Assembly (NCBI GenBank): GCA_902776645.1
Contig: CACYQT010000030.1
Span: 1-64,000, forward strand
Source: an uncultured bacterium
GTDB lineage: Bacteria; Verrucomicrobiota; Lentisphaeria; Oligosphaerales; Oligosphaeraceae
Length of the DNA: 64,000 nucleotides
Direction of reading: 5' to 3'
How positions within the stretch are numbered: the stretch's first letter is position 1; each line of letters begins with the position of its first letter. The notes under the pieces were generated by a model. That model had not been told where the DNA came from. It was given only the letters and a program-made list of their open reading frames with translations, and did no database searches. This document shows positions 45,341 to 53,843 of this stretch, one piece after another. The translations under genes and the position numbers were made by a program.

Positions 45341-46960
45341 TTAAGGCTTGTACCGCTTGGAGACGGGCGGTTTCACCCAGGCGTGGCTGCTTTGGGCATG
45401 GTAGATTTGAATCAATTCGGCGAACGCCTTGTCGCAGGCGGCGGTCGGAAGACCGCCGTGTTCGGCGAATTCCATGTCTATCACCGTGCGCAGCAGGATG
45501 ATGCGCCACCGCCAGGAGGCGCGGACATCGTCCGGCAGCTGCGCGTCGATGGCCTTCGCAAGACCGTATGCGTTTTTGACATGCGGCCAGCCTTCCAATG
45601 GCTTGATATTTTGCAGAAGCCAGTTTATCACAGTGGGATGCGTGTCGAGGAACCATCCCGCCTTGCGCGGCAGATCATGGTTCATTTCCAGCAACTTGGT
45701 AAGATCGACGACTTGATCCGCGACGTTTTCGCCGAAATGGTACGCGGCGTAGATGCGAATGGTCTCGAGGGCAGGGCGGTCATAGCTGTAGAATTGCGCA
45801 AACATCGCCTTATGAAGGTCTTCGAAGATGCCTTCCGAATAGGGGTAACCGCCTGACAGTTCGGCTTTTCGATCATCCCATTGCTTCTGGTAGCGATTCG
45901 GCTGCGGCGCGATGCCGAAACCGCCCCACGGCGACTGGTTCATGCTGATTTCGGGGAAGCCCAGCAACGGCGTGCCTTTCGGCGGCCGTTCCTTGAAGAC
46001 GGGAATCTCCTCCATGATGTATTCGCAGTAGTCCGGATTGTTCTTCCGTTTCTCCAGTCCGAGCCGCCATTCTTCATCATTGCAGAACCAGAAGGAGACA
46101 ATCCATTTGGCCTGCGGGAAATACTTCTCGCCGATGGGACGGAAAGCCTCGTAGATTTTCAGATAAGCGTTGCCGCCCCATGGCTTGCAGAGTTCGCAGC
46201 CGCAGCCACCTTGGTCATACGGCCAAATCGTTACGTAATCGGGCTTTAGGGAAGCGATGAAGCCGCGGCAGTTCTGCTCGAATTGCTCTTTCAGATAGTC
46301 CATTCCGCCTGGTTTGGACGGGCAGATTTGCGAATCATACCATCCGCCGCGTGCTCCGCCTTCCTTGATGGCGCGCAGTTCAACTGGCGAATCAGCGTAA
46401 GCTTCATTGGAGACGATCAGATAGAACAACTTCATGCCCAGGCTTCTGGCGATATTGGCGAAACCTGTCAACCGTTCGCGGAAGGCTACGGCGTCCGGAT
46501 CGTCGAAGCTGTGGAAATGATGGAGGTCATACCAGAAGGCGAGTGTATTGAAGCCCCACAGCGCCAAATCTTCCAGATACGTCTTGATTTCCTCCATGGG
46601 GGCGACATGGTAGAAATTGAAGAAATGCGTCGCGAAATAAATGGCGCGCAACGGCTTGAACAACTTGAACTCGCCGCGGCCGGACCACGGCTCCATGCCG
46701 TTCGCCGTATAGCGCGATTCGTGGAGGAAACGGCCCGCGCCGTTGAAAAGCTCCGCCAGGGCGGGGGCGCGGAGACGCCATCCGCCTTGAATGTCCTCCA
46801 TGACGTAAGTGTCTGGCTCCAAAGATTTATCCAATTCAAGGAACAATGTCATGGCGGCGCCTTCCTTTACGGCGATCCCATGGTTTTCCAGACGCGGTTT
46901 CAGAACTTCCGCAACAATCTGCGTCTCCAACGACGCGATGATGAATAATTCCGTGAGCAT
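45341..46960 (-). CDS. Cytoplasmic glycosidase-like protein with GH20/GH67-type N-terminal domain
   Basis: 539 residues with AGGAAA upstream and no signal peptide. Residues 1-95 form an alpha/beta domain (LFIIASLETQIVAEVL, GGWRLRAPALAELFNGAGRFL) like that preceding GH20, GH67 and GH84 barrels. The barrel starts LRAIYFATHFFNFYH and continues WGFNTLAFWYDLHHF, SLGMKLFYLIVSNEAY, KPDYVTIWPYDQGGCGCELCKPWGG with a CGC..C cluster. An alpha-helical C-terminal domain ends the protein. Catalytic acids cannot be assigned. It lies between GH130 (12 bp away) and GH36, so the substrate is probably a galactomannan-type or beta-mannosidic oligosaccharide. Confidence 0.6.
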   Translation of the reverse strand: MLTELFIIASLETQIVAEVLKPRLENHGIAVKEGAAMTLFLELDKSLEPDTYVMEDIQGGWRLRAPALAELFNGAGRFLHESRYTANGMEPWSGRGEFKLFKPLRAIYFATHFFNFYHVAPMEEIKTYLEDLALWGFNTLAFWYDLHHFHSFDDPDAVAFRERLTGFANIARSLGMKLFYLIVSNEAYADSPVELRAIKEGGARGGWYDSQICPSKPGGMDYLKEQFEQNCRGFIASLKPDYVTIWPYDQGGCGCELCKPWGGNAYLKIYEAFRPIGEKYFPQAKWIVSFWFCNDEEWRLGLEKRKNNPDYCEYIMEEIPVFKERPPKGTPLLGFPEISMNQSPWGGFGIAPQPNRYQKQWDDRKAELSGGYPYSEGIFEDLHKAMFAQFYSYDRPALETIRIYAAYHFGENVADQVVDLTKLLEMNHDLPRKAGWFLDTHPTVINWLLQNIKPLEGWPHVKNAYGLAKAIDAQLPDDVRASWRWRIILLRTVIDMEFAEHGGLPTAACDKAFAELIQIYHAQSSHAWVKPPVSKRYKP

Positions 46961-46972
46961 GTTTTTTTCCTG

Positions 46973-47971
46973 TTAGAAGGTGATGTCAAGAGATTTCAGC
47001 AATTCATCGACCGTCGCGGTGGCCAGACATTCCACCGTGTCCGCCGCGCCGTAATAGACTTTCACTTCGCCATTTGGCTCCAGTAGCATGCCGCCGGGGA
47101 AGATGACGCTGCCGCGGAATCCGTCCAGTTCGTATTTTTCCGCCGCCTTGATGACGGGCTTGCTGGAAATGGCGAGCACTTTGGCGGGATTCTTCAGATC
47201 GAGCAGCATGAGTCCGGCCAGATATTCCTTATGCCAGACGGCTTTCGGATTGTTCGCGATCTCCCAGCCGAGCAGATCGCGGTTGGGATCTTTGTAGGTC
47301 GCATGGAACGTGGCCAGCCAGCCTTCGGAGGTTTTGATCGGCGGCGCGGCAGGACCGATTTTCGCGTTCGCAAACGGCACTTTTTCCAATCCCATGACCA
47401 GCTGGGAATCGCCCCAGTAGCGGCAGTCGGGAGATTTGGAGAGCCAGATGTCGAACAATTCTTTATAGCCGCGGCTGTATTCGGGCATGGGGCGTTCCAG
47501 CCGAACGAAACAGCCGTCGATCTTTTCAGGGAACAGGACCATGTTGCGGTCGTCCGGAATGGACAGCGACAGCACATCGAACTTCTCGAAATCGTCCGTC
47601 ACGGCGATGCCGCCGCGCAGGCCATGGCGTGTATCGACGGCGAAGCAGAGATAGACTCGGTCTTCGATAACCGTCAGCCGCGGGTCATAGAAACGGCTGA
47701 TTTCCGGATCCGCGTCGACGAACTGCTGCGGAGCCGCCCACGGCTTGTCACGGGGGATCCAGTGGATGCCATCGTCCGATTCGGCGATTCCCAAATTGGT
47801 ATAGGTGGAGCCACGCTCCCAGCCTTTGGGAGAGAAACCGACGTCGTTGCGGAAGACCATGTAATAGCGGCCTTTGAACTTGCAGATGCCTGCGTTGAAG
47901 ACCAATGACGCAGGATAGGATAAGTCGGAGGCCTGGAGGACAGGATTGCCGGAATAGCGTTTCAGTTCCAT
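46973..47971 (-). CDS. GH130 family glycoside phosphorylase (beta-mannoside type)
   Basis: 332 residues with AGGGGAAA before the ATG; cytoplasmic five-bladed propeller. ISRFYDPRLTVIEDRVYLCFA carries the central Asp. RNMVLFPEKIDGCFVRLERP is the conserved loop that follows. KIGPAAPPIKTSEGWLATFHA and KVYYGAADTVECLATATVDELL complete the family pattern. GH130 enzymes split beta-1,2- or beta-1,4-mannosides with phosphate to give mannose-1-phosphate. It opens the operon with the GH20/67-like and GH36 genes, which suggests intracellular galactomannan-oligosaccharide degradation. Confidence 0.93.
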   Translation of the reverse strand: MELKRYSGNPVLQASDLSYPASLVFNAGICKFKGRYYMVFRNDVGFSPKGWERGSTYTNLGIAESDDGIHWIPRDKPWAAPQQFVDADPEISRFYDPRLTVIEDRVYLCFAVDTRHGLRGGIAVTDDFEKFDVLSLSIPDDRNMVLFPEKIDGCFVRLERPMPEYSRGYKELFDIWLSKSPDCRYWGDSQLVMGLEKVPFANAKIGPAAPPIKTSEGWLATFHATYKDPNRDLLGWEIANNPKAVWHKEYLAGLMLLDLKNPAKVLAISSKPVIKAAEKYELDGFRGSVIFPGGMLLEPNGEVKVYYGAADTVECLATATVDELLKSLDITF

Positions 47972-48030
47972 ATGTTTCCCCTGTTTTCATGGTGGAATCA
48001 TTGTTTTGGCCGATGCCATAAAAGCAAACA

Positions 48031-48060
48031 GCCCCGATTACCATTAAAGATAATCGGGGC
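48031..48060 (-). terminator. Hairpin terminator after oadB
   Basis: GCCCCGATTA / TAATCGGGGC is a perfect 10-bp stem with a 10-nt loop. On the minus strand it is followed by TGTTTGCTTTTATG, a modest T-rich tail. It probably ends the oadG-oadA-oadB transcript just before the GH130 operon. Confidence 0.75.
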
Positions 48061-48086
48061 TTGCAGATTTTCAAGCAATTACGGGT

Positions 48087-48136
48087 GGGAGGGTCACGCT
48101 CCTGCGTGACCGGACGCGCGGGAGCGCGTCCCTCCC
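48087..48136. repeat. GC-rich three-way-junction palindrome
   Basis: A 6-bp outer stem GGGAGG/CCTCCC encloses two complete hairpins: GTCACG-ctcctg-CGTGAC and GACGCG-cgggag-CGCGTC. The whole 50 nt is almost fully paired. It lies between the oadB stop and the terminator. It recalls the other GGGAGGG...CCCTCCC hairpin at 59823-59852. Confidence 0.85.
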
Positions 48137-48142
48137 AAGCCG

Positions 48143-49804
48143 TTACAGGTTGCCAAGAGCGCAGAGCAGGACACCCGCGGCGACGGCGGAACCGATGACG
48201 CCGGAGACGTTCGGGCCCATGGCGTGCATGAGCAGGAAGTTCTGCGGATCTTCCTGGAGACCGATCTTGTTGACGACACGGGCCGCCATCGGGACGGCGG
48301 AGACACCGGCCGCGCCGATCATCGGGTTGACCTTGCCGCCCGTGAGCTTGCACATGATCTTGCCGAAGATGACACCGCCCGCCGTGCCGATGCTGAACGC
48401 GATCAGACCGAGGAGCAGGATGCCCAACGTATTCAGATTGAGGAATTTGTCAGCGGACAGCTTGGATCCGACGGACAATCCGAGGAAGATGGTCACGATG
48501 TTGCACAGCGCGTTCTGCGCGGTTTCGCTCAGACGATCCGTGCACATGCATTCCTTCAGGACGTTGCCCAGCATGAGCATGGAGATCAGCGGGGCGGCGG
48601 ACGGAAGGAGCAGGCAGCAGAGCATGACGATGATCAGCGGGAAGACGACCTTTTCCAGTTTCGTGACCTTGCGGAGCGTGGTCATGCGGATGAGGCGTTC
48701 TTCTTTGCTCGTCAGGGCCTTGATGATCGGCGGCTGGATGATCGGGACCAACGCCATGTAGGAGTAGGCCGCCACGGCGATGGAGCCGAGGAGATTTGGC
48801 GCCAGCTTGGAGGAGAGGAAAATGGCCGTCGGGCCGTCGGCGCCACCGATGATACCGATGGAGGCGGCGTCTTTCAGCGTGAAGGTAATGCCGGGCACGT
48901 ATTTGCTGAGCAGGACGGCGCCGAAGAGGGCGCCGAAGATGCCAAGTTGGGCGGCCGCGCCGAGCAGGGCGGTCCACGGGTTGGCGATCAGCGGGGCGAA
49001 ATCGGTCATGGCGCCGATGCCCAAGAAGATGAGCAGCGGGTAGATGCCGAGGTCAACGCCTTTGAAGAGGATGCCGAGGATGCCGTCCGGCGTGGCGATG
49101 CCGGCTAGCGGGATGTTGCTCATGATGGCGCCGTAGCCGATCGGAACCAGCAGCAAGGGCTCGAAGCCTTTGAAGATGGCCAGATACAGCAGGACGAAAC
49201 CGACGCAGATCATCAGCAGGCGGCCGATGCCGAGCGTCCAGTCTTCGCCGGTGCGGACGATGAATTCGTAGATGCCCGTGCTCTGCCAGAGCTGCTTCAA
49301 CATGGATTTGAAGCTCATGTCGGCATTGTCGCTGGGGAGGACGGAGTCGTCCAGCAGGACGGCTGGCTTGAACGTGAACAGGACATCGCCGTCGTTGATG
49401 TGCTGGCCTTCATGAATCGGAACGTCAATCACTTGTGCGGCGACGCCGGCCTCGATATGGGCCTTCGAACGGGTCAGCTGGGGATAATCCTTGACGGGAT
49501 GGATATTGAGGATGAGCAACGGGCGGCCGGGCTGGATGTTCTTGCCCTTTTCCGTGGAGATCTGTTCGACGGTGGCTTCGCCGACCCAGATGTAGATGGC
49601 TTTGCAGATGCCGTCTTCGCCTTGTTCGACTTTATAAATGGTATTGTTCACCAGCTGCTTGACGCCTCCCATTTTAGGCTGCATCTGCGGTTGCTGGAGA
49701 CGTTCGAGAGGCGTCGGCGCGACGAAATCGTCATCCGTCGCATAGACGGTGCCGATGGTCAACGCGAACACTGCTATAAGTAGGGATCCAAGTAATTTTT
49801 TCAT
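48143..49804 (-). CDS. oadB: Na+-translocating decarboxylase beta subunit with secreted N-terminal extension
   Basis: 553 residues with GGAGG before the ATG. From about 165 it is a full Oad[63 protein letters not shown] (conserved Na+-site loop), and [20 protein letters not shown]. OadB couples decarboxylation of carboxybiotin to Na+ export in the inner membrane. Normal OadB is about 375-435 residues. Here a signal peptide ([22 protein letters not shown]) and about 140 extra residues precede it. The extra part includes [27 protein letters not shown], a biotinyl/lipoyl-like hammerhead with no MKM lysine. Last gene of the operon, 47 bp after oadA. Confidence 0.9.
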   Translation of the reverse strand: MKKLLGSLLIAVFALTIGTVYATDDDFVAPTPLERLQQPQMQPKMGGVKQLVNNTIYKVEQGEDGICKAIYIWVGEATVEQISTEKGKNIQPGRPLLILNIHPVKDYPQLTRSKAHIEAGVAAQVIDVPIHEGQHINDGDVLFTFKPAVLLDDSVLPSDNADMSFKSMLKQLWQSTGIYEFIVRTGEDWTLGIGRLLMICVGFVLLYLAIFKGFEPLLLVPIGYGAIMSNIPLAGIATPDGILGILFKGVDLGIYPLLIFLGIGAMTDFAPLIANPWTALLGAAAQLGIFGALFGAVLLSKYVPGITFTLKDAASIGIIGGADGPTAIFLSSKLAPNLLGSIAVAAYSYMALVPIIQPPIIKALTSKEERLIRMTTLRKVTKLEKVVFPLIIVMLCCLLLPSAAPLISMLMLGNVLKECMCTDRLSETAQNALCNIVTIFLGLSVGSKLSADKFLNLNTLGILLLGLIAFSIGTAGGVIFGKIMCKLTGGKVNPMIGAAGVSAVPMAARVVNKIGLQEDPQNFLLMHAMGPNVSGVIGSAVAAGVLLCALGNL

Positions 49805-49851
49805 TTGGTTGTTGCCTCCAATTGGATTTGGTTACAAATTACGCGGATCGC

Positions 49852-51681
49852 TTAGATATGGGCCACGACATCGCCCGTGTTGACGACATCGCCGGCGGCG
49901 ACATCGATGGAGACGACCGTACCGGCCGCGGGAGCCGTGATGTTCTGTTCCATCTTCATGGCTTCGATGATGATCAGCACGTCGCCTTCCTTGACGGCCT
50001 GTCCGACGGACGCTTCGATGCGCAGGATCTTGCCGGGCATCGGGGCGGTGACTTCCTTGCCGGCGCCACCGGCGGCGGGAGCTGCTGCGGCGGGAGCGGC
50101 GGGAGCGGCCGCGCCTTCGGCGAGGCTGACGGAGAACGGCTTGCCGTTGACGGCGACCGTCGTGTCGTTCGTGACGTCAATGCGATAGGGCTTGCCGTTG
50201 ACGGTGACGGTGTAGACGGCGGGGCCGGCGGCCTTCGTGGCGGCGGTCTTCGCGGCGGGCTTCTCTTCCTTGTAGCGGACGCCCAACGGACGCTTGCCTT
50301 TCAGGAAGTCGATGCCCTTGTCTTCGCAGCAGGCGGCGATGAAGACGTTTTCGTCCGTCACTTCGATGCCTTCCTTGCGGAGGCGTTCTTCGTAGTACGG
50401 GCGGTTGTACTTCGGATCCTTGTCCTTCAGTTCGCGGGCGTTTTCCGTCGTCGGCTGGAGGCCGAGCTGTTCGGAAGCCAGTTTGACGATTTCCGGATCA
50501 GGCGTTCCGGGCGTCTTGCCGAAGTAGCCGAGAACCATCTTGCCGTAACCGGCCGTGATCTTCTTCCAGGGGCCCTGGAAGACGTTCGCGAAGGCCTGCT
50601 GGAAGTAGAACTGCGAAACAGGCGTGACGGAGGTGCCGTAGCCGCCTTTCTCGACGACTTCGCGCATGGCGTTGATGATTTCGGGGAAACGGTCCAGGCA
50701 GTTGTTGTCGCGCATCATCTGCGTGTTGGCCGTCAGGGCACCGCCGGGCATCGGCGACAGGGTGATGCGCTGGTTCGTGGTCTTCGCCTCGGGCGGAAGC
50801 ATGTATTTCTCCATGCAGTTCTCGAAGACTTCCTCCGCCTTGAGGATCTTGGTGTAGTCGATGTCGAGCGTGTAGTCCGTGCCTTTGAAGGCGTGCCACA
50901 TCGTCAGGATGTCGGGCTGGCCCGTGCCGCCGGACATGGGGCTCATGGACAGGTCGATGATTTCCGCGCCGGCTTCGATGGCGGCCATGTAGCAGGCGAC
51001 GCCCATGTCGGCGGTGTCATGGGTATGGACGTGGATCGGGCAGTCCTTGCGGCCGGCGGCGTCGAGCATTTCGCGGCAGCGCTTGACGGTTTCGCGCAGC
51101 GTGGCGGGCGTGCAGGTGCCGGAGGCGTCTTTGAAGCACAGGGAATGGAACTTCATGGAGGAGTTCAGAATCTGCTCGAGAATGTCGCAGTAGAATTTCG
51201 CGGAGTGAGGGTAGGTGTCCTTCACGCCCGGAGGAAGGGCCATCAGCGTGATGGTCGCCTCATGGCGCAGACCCGCGTTGTAGACGCAGTTGCCGGAGTA
51301 TTCGAGATTGCGGATATCGTTCAAGGCGTCGAAGTTACGAACGGTCGTGACACCGTGCTTCTTGAACATCTTCGCATGCAGGTCGATCATTTCGGAGGAC
51401 TGGGCGTCCAAACCGACGACGTTGACACCACGGGCCAGAGACTGGAGGTTGACGTCCGGGCCGACGGTCTTGCGGATTTCGTCCATCATGTCGAACGCGT
51501 TTTCGCCGCAGTAGAAGAAGGGGCTCTGGAAGCGTGCTCCGCCGGCGACTTCGAAATATGTCGTACCGGCATCCATGGCGGCGCTGAGGGCCGGCAGGAA
51601 GTCTTTCGCGATGACGCGGGCGCCGATGACGGACTGGAAGCCGTCACGGAAAGAGGTGTCCATGAATTGGATTTTTTTCAT
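49852..51681 (-). CDS. oadA: Oxaloacetate decarboxylase alpha subunit (carboxyltransferase + biotin carrier)
   Basis: 609 residues with AAAGGAAC upstream. The TIM-barrel carboxyltransferase starts MDTSFRDGFQSVIGARV, the family's D..LRD.HQS block with F15 in place of His. LCFKDASGT has the lysine carboxylated in relatives. HVHTHDTADMG (near 215-225) gives the metal-binding histidines, and MSGGTGQPD retains the key Thr. A conserved carboxylase region (to about 450) leads to an Ala/Pro-rich linker and a biotinyl domain with EAMKMEQN, K near 574. It transfers CO2 from oxaloacetate or a similar acid to biotin for use by OadB. Pyruvate carboxylase subunit B is the alternative name. Confidence 0.93.
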   Translation of the reverse strand: MKKIQFMDTSFRDGFQSVIGARVIAKDFLPALSAAMDAGTTYFEVAGGARFQSPFFYCGENAFDMMDEIRKTVGPDVNLQSLARGVNVVGLDAQSSEMIDLHAKMFKKHGVTTVRNFDALNDIRNLEYSGNCVYNAGLRHEATITLMALPPGVKDTYPHSAKFYCDILEQILNSSMKFHSLCFKDASGTCTPATLRETVKRCREMLDAAGRKDCPIHVHTHDTADMGVACYMAAIEAGAEIIDLSMSPMSGGTGQPDILTMWHAFKGTDYTLDIDYTKILKAEEVFENCMEKYMLPPEAKTTNQRITLSPMPGGALTANTQMMRDNNCLDRFPEIINAMREVVEKGGYGTSVTPVSQFYFQQAFANVFQGPWKKITAGYGKMVLGYFGKTPGTPDPEIVKLASEQLGLQPTTENARELKDKDPKYNRPYYEERLRKEGIEVTDENVFIAACCEDKGIDFLKGKRPLGVRYKEEKPAAKTAATKAAGPAVYTVTVNGKPYRIDVTNDTTVAVNGKPFSVSLAEGAAAPAAPAAAAPAAGGAGKEVTAPMPGKILRIEASVGQAVKEGDVLIIIEAMKMEQNITAPAAGTVVSIDVAAGDVVNTGDVVAHI

Positions 51682-51742
51682 TTTTTCCGTTGTTCCTTTG
51701 TTTGGAGTGGTATGTTCAATGAATCAATGATTGACCTTTTCA

Positions 51743-51982
51743 TTATTTGCCGGCATGCTTGACGAGCGCTACGGCGATGGCGGCGGCGATATCGTCGTCA
51801 TTGTCGGCGGCCTGCGCAGGCTTCGCGACGGGCTTCGCCTTCTTCGGCTCTGGCTCGGGCATCAGATAGGCGTATTTCGAGCTGACTTTGGAGCTGATGT
51901 TCGTGCAGATAATCAGAACAAACAGGAACACGAACGTGGTTCCCATGCCCATGATCAAAAGGATGAAACTGCTTAGAATCAT
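51743..51982 (-). CDS. oadG: Oxaloacetate decarboxylase gamma-type small subunit
   Basis: 79 residues with AAAGGAC upstream. One N-terminal helix (ILSSFILLIMGMGTTFVFLFVLIICTNI) carries the GMGTTFVFL motif of OadG. A Pro/Lys-rich linker (MPEPEPKKAKPVAKP) leads to an acidic/alanine tail (DNDDDIAAAIAVALVKHAGK). It anchors the alpha subunit to the membrane subunit and is the first gene of the operon, 61 bp before oadA. It lacks a C-terminal zinc-binding His/Cys cluster, so only the scaffold part is present. Confidence 0.85.
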   Translation of the reverse strand: MILSSFILLIMGMGTTFVFLFVLIICTNISSKVSSKYAYLMPEPEPKKAKPVAKPAQAADNDDDIAAAIAVALVKHAGK

Positions 51983-52042
51983 GTTGACGTCCTTTGTAGT
52001 TGCGGGATCACTCCCATATGGTGAAAAATAAAAAGAATGCCG

Positions 52043-52060
52043 ATACTATAAATATAGTAT
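52043..52060. promoter_or_regulatory. AT-rich inverted repeat upstream of oadG
   Basis: ATACTATA-aa-TATAGTAT is a perfect 8-bp inverted repeat 61 bp upstream of the oadG start. It also contains TATAAT/TATATT-like hexamers on the minus strand. It fits an operator overlapping the promoter of the decarboxylase operon, but no matched -35 can be assigned. Confidence 0.4.
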
Positions 52061-52152
52061 GTGAACGGCGATTTTCCACTAAATAGAGGACGTCTATGTA
52101 CAATAGTTCGCCTGCAGGACCTCTCCGTCGGATTTCCGCGGCATGCGGGAGG

Positions 52153-53067
52153 TCATTTCGCGAGAACGCCGAGTTCCTTCTGGAGAATCGTCATCATCAA
52201 GTTGCGGTCCAACGTGTTAGGCTCCATGAAGCTGCCATCGGAAAAGTCGTTCCATGACTGGATGCAGATGATGGCGGCCCTGTCGTTCAAGGCATGGCGC
52301 AGACGGGCGGCGAAATTGCGGCCGTTGCCGCGCGGAAGGATCCAGGCGTCCTGCAAATTGATGATTGGCTTGCCCTGGCTGTCCGGCGATTCATGGTTGT
52401 CACCCGTCTTGACCCATGCGAAACTGTCCGGCGAGACGGGGCGGCAGATGGTCCTGCCGTCAGGCAGAAGCGGCCAATCCTTGCCGATATGGCGGTAGCA
52501 GAAGGCGTTGTCGTATGTCTTGTCCTTCTGGACGAGACGGACGTTGCGGTCGAAGACCAGAACGGTCTTCCCGTTCAGCCTGCAAGCGCTTGGCATGTCC
52601 GCAAGGCCTTTTCGCTGAATGAATTGTGCGACGTTTTCGATGGCCAGTTCGTTGTTTCCTCCCAGCATGAGAGCCACCTGGAAGACCGGCTGCTGGACGG
52701 CGGCCAGTTCAAAGAAACGGCGGATCCGCTCAAAACGGACGCCGTCGGCCAAATCCTCCGGATTGATGGACAGCAGGACGCCGTTGATGCCGACACCGCG
52801 CATCCGCTGCATGTCGCGCTCCATGCGGCTGTCCACCCAGCCATTGTAGCCGGGCAGGGGGCGGATGGCCGACTCGACGGTCGTGCTGAAATTGGGATAG
52901 GGATGGTAAACCGCTAGAATCAAAGGTCTTCTGTGTCCGCCATACGGATTCGCCGTCAATTTGGGAGCGCCTTCCTCCGGAACGTTTGCGCAGGAAGCGG
53001 CCATCAGCAGGATGACGACGGATAACAAATTGACAACCAATGATTTAGCGGATGTTTTCATGCTCAT
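52153..53067 (-). CDS. WbsX/GH99-like lipoprotein
   Basis: 304 residues. The lipoprotein signal runs MSMKTSAKSLVVNLLSVVIL with lipobox LMAASC. The mature part is a single barrel: RPLILAVYHPYPNF, SRMERDMQRMRGVGINGVLLSINPEDL, and IICIQSWNDFSDGSFMEPN, the W-N-[ED]-x(2,4)-G-x(4)-P motif of GH99/WbsX-like domains. The second metal or catalytic acid usual in GH99 is not clear, so an endo-mannanase activity is unproven. Its ATG overlaps the TGA of the zinc-ribbon gene as ATGA, so the two are translated in sequence. Confidence 0.7.
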   Translation of the reverse strand: MSMKTSAKSLVVNLLSVVILLMAASCANVPEEGAPKLTANPYGGHRRPLILAVYHPYPNFSTTVESAIRPLPGYNGWVDSRMERDMQRMRGVGINGVLLSINPEDLADGVRFERIRRFFELAAVQQPVFQVALMLGGNNELAIENVAQFIQRKGLADMPSACRLNGKTVLVFDRNVRLVQKDKTYDNAFCYRHIGKDWPLLPDGRTICRPVSPDSFAWVKTGDNHESPDSQGKPIINLQDAWILPRGNGRNFAARLRHALNDRAAIICIQSWNDFSDGSFMEPNTLDRNLMMTILQKELGVLAK

Positions 53068-53489
53068 TCCTTGTTGTCTGAGGGGTTTGCAGGATCTTCG
53101 CGTCTTTCAAAGCGCTTGCAGTCGTCCATAGGCTCCATCTCCTTGCCGGTCAACGAACAACGGCCTCCGAACGGATGCTTCACATATTGGCGGCAGTCAC
53201 GGCAGAAATGCCTGGCGGCCGTGTGGAGTTCGTCCAGAAAGGCGGCTTCCGCCTTGCCCATGGATGGCTTCGAAGAGCCGAAAAGGTTTTCCAAACTGGA
53301 AAGCGACGGCTTGGGCGACGCGTTGTCCGGCTTGTCCGGCGGATTGGCCGTTTCGGAAGGAATCCGCGCATGGCAGAAGGCGCACGTCAAATATTCTTCG
53401 ACGACGGTGAATCCTTCCATCCGCCGTTCCAACTTGGCGATGGACTGTGAATGGCAATGATTGCAGAAAAAACGCTGGCCTGGCTTCAT
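53064..53489 (-). CDS. Small protein with two CxxC zinc-ribbon-like clusters
   Basis: 141 residues from ATG 53489; an ATG at 53540 would add 17 residues. Neither has a strong Shine-Dalgarno. FFCNHCHSQ (C-x2-C) and LTCAFCHAR form one ribbon, and HFCRDCRQYVKHPFGGRCSL with DDCKRFE gives a second C-x2-C...C...C set. Between them is a Pro/Ser-rich linker. Such paired clusters bind zinc or an iron-sulphur centre. It is coupled to the WbsX-like lipoprotein gene by an ATGA overlap. Family not recognised. Confidence 0.7.
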   Translation of the reverse strand: MKPGQRFFCNHCHSQSIAKLERRMEGFTVVEEYLTCAFCHARIPSETANPPDKPDNASPKPSLSSLENLFGSSKPSMGKAEAAFLDELHTAARHFCRDCRQYVKHPFGGRCSLTGKEMEPMDDCKRFERREDPANPSDNKE

Positions 53490-53540
53490 GGTGGATCGAC
53501 TTGTTGATTTGTCTACAGATTCTTGTTGATAAAATAACAT

Positions 53541-53843
53541 GGGGGAAGGCGTCTGTCAACAGGAAAAACAGACGGAAGGGGCTTTTCCCAGACGATATTT
53601 TATGTCGCATAATGTAGATTATGTTTAATTCAGCCAGAGCAAAAAAGGAGGCGCCGAATCGACAAGTCGTTGCATTCCAATCAACTCCAAATGGGAAAAA
53701 TTTCTGTTAATAACTTTGTGATTATCCGATTATACCTAAATCCCAGTTTTTTAGTTTCGACGAGCAATTTGTCATCGACTGACTGGCCAGCTATATTTTA
53801 TGAAAGTCAACTGGCCGCAACTGGAATCAATACCTTTAATAAT
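53541..53843 (+). other. Leader region without an assigned gene
   Basis: A 303-bp gap with divergent-promoter-like AT-rich DNA near 53590-53640 (TATTTTATGTCGCATAATG). A near-perfect AAAAGGAGG Shine-Dalgarno is at 53643-53651, but no ATG, GTG or TTG occurs within 15 bp after it; the first is TTG 53670. The downstream frame is open through the region but has no family character before ATG 53844. Confidence 0.5.
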
